NCBI GenBank assembly: GCA_024305745.1
Contig: JAHRBS010000011.1
Span: 896,001 to 960,000, forward strand
Origin: Polyporus tsugae
Taxonomy: Eukaryota > Basidiomycota > Agaricomycetes > Polyporales > Polyporaceae
Direction of reading: 5' to 3'
Length of the DNA stretch: 64,000 nt
Shown here: in pieces, positions 57,580-64,000 of the stretch
Numbering within the stretch: position 1 is the first letter of the stretch
How the letters are laid out: every line of letters starts with the position of its first letter
Position numbers and translations under genes: made by a program
The notes under the pieces: generated by a model
The model's database searches: none
What the model saw: the letters and a program-made list of their open reading frames with translations, nothing else
What the model was told of the DNA's origin: nothing

Positions 57580-58843
57580 TTAGTACCTTGTCGGGGAGCG
57601 AGGAGGGACGGCCGTATACGAACGTGCTTTGCCCTTGCCCTTGTCGCCCTTCTTTCCCGCGTCGGTGGACTTTTTGCCCGACTTGCCCTTTTCGTTCTTC
57701 TTCGCCTGATCCTTGGCCGCGGACTTCTTCGTGGGCCGGTCGGACTTCGACGTTGACACCTTCGTGGCGCCTGACGATTTGGACTGGGTTTTGACCTTCT
57801 TCGTCTTGGCTGCGAGCTGGAGCTAAACGAAGTGATTTAATAAGCGGAATCAGGCCCGAACGAACGGGACGACTCGCCTTCTTAATCTGGTCGGAGAGGC
57901 CTTTGAGCTTGCCGTCGACGTTCTTGTCGATCGTCGACTGGATGGACGGGCCGGGCCGCGTCGCATCCGCCATCTCGGCGTCTGCCTCCTTGTGAACCTC
58001 CTTCTTCTTCTCGATCTTCGTTCGAAGAACGTGATCCTTGAGTTCCATGATCGTGATGGCGCGTTGCCCGATCCAGAACAGATTCGAGATGAGGTTGTCG
58101 GCCTCGTAAGAGACCGACGCTGCCGTCTTCCAGCCGACGATCTTCGTGTCCTTGCTACCGGCCACGGGCGTTTTAGACCACGTGACGTCTTCCATGTCAC
58201 CGCTCGGTACAGCGTACTCGAGGATCGGTTCCTGGTGGGACTCTTCCATCTCCGCCTTGCGCATGTGAGCGACAGTGCGGAGGGAATCGAAAACCGCCTG
58301 CTTATCAAGCAGGGCATCGTACAACGCGAGCTCGCCGTTGAGCATCTCCAGATGGATCTGCTCGGCGTCAGCGCGGTGCTTGTCGGCGGCTGCCTTCAAA
58401 CGCTGCTCCAGCTCGGCGTATCTCCCCGCCTCTCGGAATTCCTTCGTCGGCTGCAGCACAACTGGCTTAAGAGAGAGATGGGGGAGGACGCGTCCGTCGG
58501 TAATAGCCTGCTCGGCCCGACGGAGTGCCGCTTTGACGTTTACCCGCTTTTCAGCAAGGTCCGCGATCCGCCTGATCGCAGAGTCAAGGGCAAAACGGAA
58601 GTTGCTCGGAAGAGCTCGGATTAGATCCGCAACCGTGTTGGCTTCGTTGTAGGCGTGACGCCGTACAAACGCCGCGGAGGCCAAGGCCTCCGCGGATGCC
58701 GTAGCAGCAGAGCTGCTAGACATCGCCTTCAACGCGCCGGCGGTCAACACCGCCGACGCTCTGGCAATGGGCGCGAACATGGGCGACATGGCCCGTGTGA
58801 AGGAAGAGGAAGCGTGTGCGAATGAGGAAGAGGGGTTGGACAT
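57580..58843 (-). CDS. Penelope-like element ORF1 (coiled-coil, basic tail)
   Basis: From Met 58843 a helical, Ala/Arg/Glu-rich protein: RRIADLAEKRVNVKAALRRA, REAGRYAELEQRLKAAADKH, LFWIGQRAITIMELKDH and KKKEVHKEADAEMADATR. A 55-nt intron with an unusual GC donor (GCGAGT, 57877-57823) joins it in phase to a Lys-rich tail (LAAKTKKVKTQSKSS, KKNEKGKSGKKSTDAGKKGD) ending TAA at 57580. The spliced product is about 402 residues. If the intron is kept, the reading frame shifts and stays open straight into the reverse transcriptase, giving one 1028-codon frame. The basic tail suggests nucleic-acid binding. Confidence 0.65.
57823..57877 (-). other. putative GC-AG intron in ORF1
   Basis: Donor AAG/GCGAGT and acceptor CGTTTAG/CTCCAG. 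Splicing changes the downstream frame from an open fusion with the reverse transcriptase to a Lys-rich tail with its own stop. Confidence 0.55.
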
Positions 58844-58885
58844 ATTGGTAGCGTATGCAGGGGTGGGAACGAAGTAGCTCGATGT

Positions 58886-59031
58886 GGGTTAGGGAGGAGC
58901 GCGAACACGAGCGAAGCGAGCGTGAGCGCGACTAGGGACGAAACAGTCAACAGGCGGTAGGGATCTTCCTACCACAGCCTGTTTCGCCTTATAAGCGGCT
59001 CATCAGGACTGTCTTAGTAATACGCAGGGTG
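58886..59031. repeat. PLE terminal repeat (pLTR), upstream copy
   Basis: 146-bp copy that precedes ORF1 in the element's orientation. Its outer boundary touches flanking repeat X. Confidence 0.9.
58942..59013 (-). ncRNA. hammerhead ribozyme, copy 2
   Basis: Same 72-nt fold as copy 1 with all core bases. The one change inside stem III (C to T on the minus strand) turns a C-G pair into a U-G pair, so the helix is kept. Confidence 0.85.
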
Positions 59032-59033
59032 TT

Positions 59034-59275
59034 ATTTAAAGGGTGCAAAGTTGGGGGGGATTATGGTTAGACCTAGGTTATGGCCACACGAATCCCGAAA
59101 CCCTGCGAGAATGCAGGGCGACTGCAACCTCGCAGCGTTTACACAAGTGCATCAAGCGGGTGACTGCGAGATTGCAGGAGAACTGCGTTCTTGCAAGGAA
59201 TGCACATAAGGTGCGAGGTAGCAGGGCAACTGCGTTCTCGCACCAATGCGTGAGATCAACTGCGAGAAAGCAGGG
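59034..59275. repeat. 242-bp flanking repeat X, right copy
   Basis: Same sequence as 53548-53789, but here the fourth hairpin unit is complete and the array continues, so this copy represents the uninterrupted locus. Confidence 0.9.
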
Positions 59276-59584
59276 CGACTGCAATCTCGCAGCGTTTACA
59301 GGAATGTGTCCAACGGAAGAGTGCGAGATTGCAGGTGAACTGCATTCTCGCAAGGAACGGACATACGGTGCGAGGTCGCAGGTGAACTGCGTTCTCGCAA
59401 CAATCGCAGAGGCAGACACTGTGAATGATTGCAAGAACGCAGGACAACTGCTATCTCGCAGCATTCATGAACGTGGATAGTGGCATTGGTGCGAGGTAGC
59501 AGGTGTCCTGCGTTCTCGCAGGAGTTGGATGGGAAAGTGAGGTATATGATATGTGCGAGAATGCAGTGAGACTGCATCCTCGCA
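59104..59584. repeat. 31-nt palindromic hairpin repeats, array 2
   Basis: Nine units of exactly 31 nt start at 59104, 59165, 59212, 59261, 59322, 59369, 59430, 59490 and 59554. Spacers of 16-37 nt are unrelated to each other beyond the first few. Within units the arms are conserved while the 5-nt loop and both 3-nt inserts vary. The unit at 59430 has TGCAAG in the left arm, and the unit at 59165 has TTGCA in the right. Confidence 0.9.
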
Positions 59585-59805
59585 ACGTACCAGAACAGAA
59601 CACAGCGGGCGACGTACGCGACAGAAAACAAGTGCACCGAGGGTCTTTGGGGGCTATGACACGCGCTGCACGACGAATCAGGCAGGTGGAGTGGCTGGGG
59701 TCCAGGTGATCAGCGAAGGAAATTTTCAGGAGTGCAACATTGCGCTCCTCCATCACCATCTATCCTTGCACATTGACGGCCTTTACACACCGATACAACG
59801 TCGAC

Positions 59806-62800
59806 ATGTCTGGAGCAAGCAAGAGGCGAGGGAAAGGGAAGGATATAGAGCTATGGGAGGACAACGCGGAGATGACAGATGGGCAGGAACAGACGCAGGG
59901 CGACGACGGGGTACGTCGACGATGATGCAGGCAATGATGACAATTGCGATGAGCTAATGACGGCGGACATTGAATAGGACGAGTCGGCGGGACTGTCCGA
60001 ACTGGACGCCCAAATGGAGGCGTTGAAGAAGACAATGGAAGCGAAGAGGAAAGCGAAAGCGCAGGTGGGTACCCAGAATCTTACGGTGCGACGCGTAACG
60101 TCTGATTAGATTTGTGAAAGCAGGGAGCCGGGGCGGCGGCGCAAGGGTCGGCCGGAGGTCCGTCGGCCGGGAAGACGGAGACGAAGGGTGCGGCTGCGAA
60201 GGTGGGTGTTGTGGCAGGGCTTGTGGACGGCGATGGGCTGACGAGGGGACGTGTTGAGTCGAACCGCGTGCTGACGATGGTGGCTGCGAAGGGGAGGAGG
60301 AGCGCGGTGAGTGGCTCACAGGGTTATGGCGAGGGGGACGCTGACGGTGGGGTGCGTTTCCAGAAGGGGAAGGCTCCGAAGGCGCCGAAGGTTACAGTGA
60401 AGGTGGAGGACCTGGATCTGGACAAGGTGAATCTCACGACTCCTGACCAGGTGGAGCTGGACACCGCGATCATCGGGTTCGTGTGGGTGAGGATCGTGTT
60501 CCCTGACCCGATGGTGAAGCAGGAGTGGACGGTGGTGAACGAGCGGGCGATCAACAAGGCGCACTTGGCGAGCATCAAGCAGAGCCTGAGGTTGCGGAAG
60601 GTGGACTGGGAGCACCCAATGATCGCGATGGTGACTGGGGCGCACATCAACCCGGCGTGCGTCTCACTGTCGCCTGTGCCGATGAAGGACCTGAAGGAGA
60701 TCTCGTGGATGTGTCCTGCGGCGGAGCGGCGGATCCACTTCCTGAGCGGGAACCATCGTCAGGAGGCGATGCAAGAGCTGCACCAGGAGTTCGTCGAGAA
60801 GGAGTCTGGGTATCAGCGGCAACTGGAGTTGTACCAGGCGCAGCAGGCAGCAGGGGCGCAGGGGGAGCTGAACATGCAGGGGGAAATGGTGGACACGTTG
60901 GGGACGAGGCTTGAGGAGCAAATTGAGGACCTGACGAAGGCGGAGGAAGAGATGGCGCTGTGGACGACGATGCTGTACAACTCAAGTGAGTGGTGAAGTG
61001 TGTGTGAGAGAGGAATGAAGTGTGTGCGCTGACGAGGGTGATACAGTGAAGCTGCAGCGGAAGCCTGCGCTTGTTGCGCAGCTTGCGTCGAACGAAGCGC
61101 GGCCTGCGAAGGCGGAGGACGTGCAGGAGCGGGCGCAGATTATGTTTTGGAAGCTGGAGGCGCAGATGGGGCGGTGGATCGAGGAGCACGGAGGGGATAC
61201 GCTTCCAGTGCCGGGGACGGGGCAGTTTCGGACGGGGATCCTGAACGTGGTGTTCAAGGAGTCGGAGTTGAAGGAGGGGACGACAAACTTCCTGTTCACG
61301 CAACAGGAGAACCTTGCGCTGATCCGGGATCTGTGGCAGCTTGCGTACTTCAAGGTGTCAGGGTGCGTTCCACTTGCGCGTCTGAGTGCGGCGCTGGGTC
61401 GACCTTTGAAGAAGGACTTGTCGAAGAAGTCTGGATCTGCGATGGTACGTGAACGTGGTTGATTTTGGTGAGGGAGGGAGGGAAACTGGGGGGGTACTGA
61501 ATATGTTGTGTTTGCAGCTTTGGCGGTGGATGGTTCACGCGTGCATGCGGGCCATTCGGCTTGTGGGGACGACGGACATCTTCCCGGACCTGGCGGACGC
61601 GGAGGATAAGGACACGCACGTGTTCCGAAACTACGAGCAGGTGCTGACGCAGGTGAATCCAAAGATAGTGGTGACGGAAGAGATCTGGGCGGCGGCGTCG
61701 TTGGCGAATGTTGCGAAGCGACAGACGGTTGCGGCGCAGCGGCAAGCGGAGAAGATGGGTATCAGTCGGGCGAAGCGGCACTACGACTGCGCTGAAGACA
61801 AGCTTGTTCAGCTGCACAAGCTGTCGCCTGTTGTGTGGAGCAAGGAGATTCTGGAGAAGCTGAATGGGATGTACGACGAACAGTTCCGGGTGACGACGGC
61901 GAACACGAAGATCGGGGACTGGGAGAGCGACGTGTGGACGATGGCGATGACAAAGTACCGGGAGAAGGTGACGAGCGTGTTGGGAGTGGAGTGGAAGCGT
62001 GCGCTGGCGACGATGTCTGAGACGGACGACAACCGGTTGGCGGTGAGCCAGGCTGCGAAGAAGCTTGCGTGGTTCCACCAGCTTCAAGAGCTCGGTGAGC
62101 GTCGGTTGAACATCCCGTTCCTGTGTGACAAGTTCCTGGAAGATTTCAGCAACGTGATCAGCCGGGCGGAGATGGGGTTTAAAGTGGTGAGTAATTCGCC
62201 GAACGGGATCAGGTATTGGGCGAGGGCGGCGGTGCGCTGGAGGTGCGAAGTGTGCGAGGTTGCAGGCCGTCTGCGTCCTCGCAGTGTCCGAGCGGTTGCA
62301 AGACTGTTGCGAGAAAGCAGTTGGACTGCAACCTCGCAGCTGCACGGATCCGGGCACAATGTCCTTGGATCCGTCCGAGAATGCAGAGGCACTGCGTTCT
62401 CGCAGACATCGGATGTCCTGCGCATCCGTGACGGTGGTACGGATGGGAAGTATGCGAGGATGCAGTCTGCCTGCTACCTCGCAATGATTGTTAGAGATGT
62501 TGCGAGGTAGCAGTCGTGCTGCGTCCTCGCAATGATTGTGTGGAATGTTGCGAGAAAGCAGGCAGACTGCGTCCTCGCAGAGTCACGTCCATGGTGGATG
62601 TAAGACATGTCAACTCACATGGCCCGACACAGATCACCCAAACACTCGACCCGCTGGTGCAAATCGGGATGCTGCGCGCGCAAGGCGACGGGAAGTCGGT
62701 GTTCCCTGACTACCTCTCCTACGTCTGCAACCTACTAGGCAACACCGATCGATTCTCGTTCACCACCACGACGGAGATCCACGACGCGGTACGATCCAGC

Positions 62801-63017
62801 TGCTCCGTCATGCGTATCCCATCTGACGATAGTGTAGCTCGCGAAATGGCTCCTGGCGAACATCGACACGATCCGGACGTGCGGCGACGAGTACGCAACG
62901 TCGTTCTTCAAGAAGGAACACGAGTCGTTCTACGCGGTGTCGATGAACCAGCTAAACGGCGAAGTCGCGAAGCTGCATAATGGTGCATATAAATCATTGC
63001 AACACCACATAGCATGA
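59806..63017 (+). CDS. ParB/sulfiredoxin-like domain protein, 799 aa
   Basis: Eight exons join in perfect phase: 59806-59910, 59978-60064, 60124-60306, 60364-60985, 61047-61444, 61518-62186, 62633-62788 and 62838-63017. The N-terminus is charged and Ala/Lys-rich (MSGASKRRGKGKDIELWEDN; LDAQMEALKKTMEAKRKAKA). Residues about 160-270 hold VNERAINKAHLASIKQSLRL, HPMIAMVTGAHINPACVS and IHFLSGNHRQEAMQEL. The order (helix with xINxxHxxxIxxS, strand, GxHRxxA) resembles the ParB/Srx nucleotide-binding fold, with GNHR as the phosphate-binding box. Long helical stretches follow (IMFWKLEAQMGRWIEEHGGD, VTEEIWAAASLANVAKR). The function is unknown; related ParB-like proteins are expanded in agaricomycetes as far as I recall. 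It has no frame break, unlike most of its neighbours. Confidence 0.7.
62187..62632 (+). other. 446-nt intron loaded with hairpin repeats
   Basis: Donor GTG/GTGAGT at 62187 and acceptor CACAG at 62632, both phase 0. Other introns of this gene are 50-75 nt. The extra length is the third array of hairpin repeats. Confidence 0.7.
62253..62579. repeat. 31-nt palindromic hairpin repeats, array 3
   Basis: Six units start at 62253, 62308, 62374, 62453, 62501 and 62549, each 31 nt. The unit at 62374 has TCCGAG in the left arm. All lie within the long intron of the ParB-like gene. Confidence 0.9.
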
Positions 63018-63050
63018 CTGCATTAGACAGAATATAATAGACACAAGCCT

Positions 63051-63142
63051 GTACACTATTCCGACTCTAACCCTAGTCTAACCCTAAAGTAAGTCTGTAC
63101 ACTATTCCGACTCTAACCCTAGTCTAACCCTAAAGTAAGTCT
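63051..63142. repeat. 46-bp tandem repeat, two copies, with CCCTAA cores
   Basis: GTACACTATTCCGACTCTAA followed by CCCTAGTCTAACCCTAAAG is repeated exactly at 63051 and 63097. Confidence 0.9.
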
Positions 63143-63360
63143 GCACTTTAAACCTCCGGTCTAGGTGTGTTGACCCAGACTAGTACACTGTTAACCCTAC
63201 TACTGCGACATTTCTAAAGCCCTGCCTGCCCTAAATCTGTAAACATCGACTTGATAGCTGCTCAATATGTGGGTCTACAACTCTGTTACAGTCATTACAA
63301 CAACCATTACTTCGCAACTTACCTCTCAAAAACTCACCAAGCCTGGCATTGCCACCGGTA

Positions 63361-63415
63361 AAATGCGAAATTGTAAAGACTCGTTCAAATGCGAAATTGT
63401 AAAGACTCGTTCAAA
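63361..63415. repeat. tandem duplication of about 26-29 bp
   Basis: AAATGCGAAATTGTAAAGAC followed by TCGTTC occurs twice in tandem. Confidence 0.85.
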
Positions 63416-63462
63416 TGCTTCACAATGCAAGTAAATGCGAGTAAACCCACGACTTACATGCA

Positions 63463-63560
63463 CGTTAGGGTTAGGGTTAGGTCGAGAAAGACATGGTGAG
63501 GGTTAGGCTGACGATATGGTGAGGGTTAGGAGCGATATGGTGAGGGTTAGGAGTGATATA
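63463..63560. repeat. TTAGGG-derived tandem repeats
   Basis: GTTAGGGTTAGGGTTAGG is followed by three to four units of the type ATGGTGAGGGTTAGG. Confidence 0.85.
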
Positions 63561-63810
63561 TGAGTAGTGTTAGAACTGCAAGTTGGTTTGAATCGAAATT
63601 TATTGCTGCCTGCCCTAAAGTATCTACAAACAGTTCAATGCATAGTTGCAGCGGAGGTCATCTCTCCGCCGAGAGAAACCGGCCTCCCGCCGGCCTCCCC
63701 CCACCCGAGAGGCTGACTGGCCCCTCAGAGCCAGCCCCCTCTCCGAGACCTCAGAAAGGCTGGCCCCCCGCCAGCCTCCCCGAGGCCTCCCCCCCCAAGG
63801 GATGAGAGTT

Positions 63811-63872
63811 ACTCTTCATTGGAAACCCGAATTGCCCTCCATAGAAGGCAATCCGGGTTTCCTTTGAGGAGT
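63811..63872. repeat. long imperfect hairpin
   Basis: GGAAACCCGAATTGCC (63821-63836) pairs with GGCAATCCGGGTTTCC (63847-63862) with one mismatch, and the stem extends outward through ACTC/GAGT. It could be a small-RNA precursor-like fold or a MITE end; I cannot tell. Confidence 0.7.
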
Positions 63873-63931
63873 AAACCCCACCCCGGCCACACTGTGAGGA
63901 CCCGAAACGGCTGGTAGACCCCCACACACGA

Positions 63932-63978
63932 GCTGTTTATCCGACCATTATGCAGATGTTAATGACCGGATAAACAGC
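63932..63978. repeat. inverted repeat, 19-bp arms
   Basis: GCTGTTTATCCGACCATTA and TAATGACCGGATAAACAGC are reverse complements at 17 of 19 positions, around a 9-nt loop. Confidence 0.8.
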
Positions 63979-64000
63979 CCGCTACAATGCGCTCCCAGTG

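Larger units (their letters stand above)
53790..59033 (-). mobile_element. Penelope-like retroelement, Coprina/endonuclease-deficient type
   Basis: About 5.24 kb between the two copies of flanking repeat X. In minus-strand order: 146-bp terminal repeat (58886-59031), ORF1 (58843-57580), reverse transcriptase (57577-55241 with one stop), about 1.3 kb of non-coding DNA with degenerate TTAGGG-like repeats (54260-54420), and a second 146-bp terminal repeat (53793-53938). The reverse transcriptase has PLE-type motifs and no GIY-YIG endonuclease was seen. Telomeric repeats sit at the 3' junction. This combination is that of the telomere-associated, endonuclease-lacking Penelope-like elements known from basidiomycetes as Coprina. 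Long terminal repeats with hammerhead ribozymes are also a known PLE feature. Confidence 0.85.
63018..64000. other. subtelomere-like non-coding end
   Basis: No gene. The stretch is a patchwork of short tandem repeats with CCCTAA/TTAGGG cores, GC-rich palindromic sequence at 63650-63790 and two long hairpins near the right edge. Confidence 0.6.

Noticed and set aside
55757..58843. One 1028-residue ORF1-reverse transcriptase protein taken at face value
   Set aside because: The middle stretch (about 57580-57830) in that frame is odd low-complexity sequence, while another frame gives a coherent Lys-rich tail after a plausible intron. I annotated two ORFs and kept the fusion as a possibility.
53618..59584. 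Hairpin repeats as a CRISPR array
   Set aside because: The units are palindromes with variable loops, spacers are of irregular length, the genome is fungal with spliced genes, and there are no cas genes.
63018..64000. True chromosome end at the right edge
   Set aside because: TTAGGG/CCCTAA units are short, degenerate and in both orientations, and are followed by several hundred bases of other sequence. This is subtelomere-like, not a terminal array.

Overview
The window is nuclear DNA of a filamentous basidiomycete, most likely an agaricomycete of the polypore type. Genes on both strands are cut by many short (about 45-65 nt) GT-AG introns. The recognisable proteins are fungal: Atg29, an Rpd3-class histone deacetylase, Bud6/Aip3, PPG1-type phosphatase, aminopeptidase P, a dynamin stalk, F-box proteins, a DUF6698-like protein and a Plavaka transposase. 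TTAGGG/CCCTAA tracts, a Penelope-like retroelement and several duplicated blocks give the second half a subtelomeric or rearrangement-prone look.

1-25 kb is gene-bearing. In order: an NFKBIL1-like 3' end (+), an F-box exon followed by a WD40 exon (-), ATG29 (+), a four-exon helical-bundle protein (-), an unusual head-to-tail chimera of PPG1, dynamin and arrestin-like pieces (+), aminopeptidase P read through from a Trs65-like segment (-), a small spliced hypothetical gene (-), and a DUF6698-like gene (-). 25.7-30.1 kb is a decayed Plavaka (CMC/CACTA) transposon.

30.6-45.9 kb is a nested set of segmental duplications. Two ~2.75 kb inverted arms each carry the same spliced F-box-like gene. Between them lie two ~1.6 kb direct repeats, a LINE RNase H remnant, the histone deacetylase gene and a truncated SF1 helicase whose 3' end stops at a CCCTAA junction. 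A truncated Bud6 gene follows the right arm. 47-50 kb has no convincing gene.

50-63 kb: a small spliced hypothetical gene, two minus-strand hypothetical ORFs that may be one gene, a complete ~5.2 kb Penelope-like element (ORF1, reverse transcriptase, two 146-bp terminal repeats), and an intact eight-exon gene (799 aa) with a ParB/sulfiredoxin-like motif. Each terminal repeat contains a well-formed hammerhead ribozyme. Around the element and inside one intron of the ParB-like gene are 18 complete copies and one half copy of a 31-nt palindromic hairpin repeat. The last kilobase has degenerate telomeric repeats and two long hairpins.

A recurring theme is gene damage by small indels and by fusion of neighbouring truncated genes. 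Exon boundaries were placed by hand from splice consensus and frame; protein families were assigned from memory of family motifs without any search. The helicase, Trs65-like, DUF6698-like and helical-bundle calls most need a database check.
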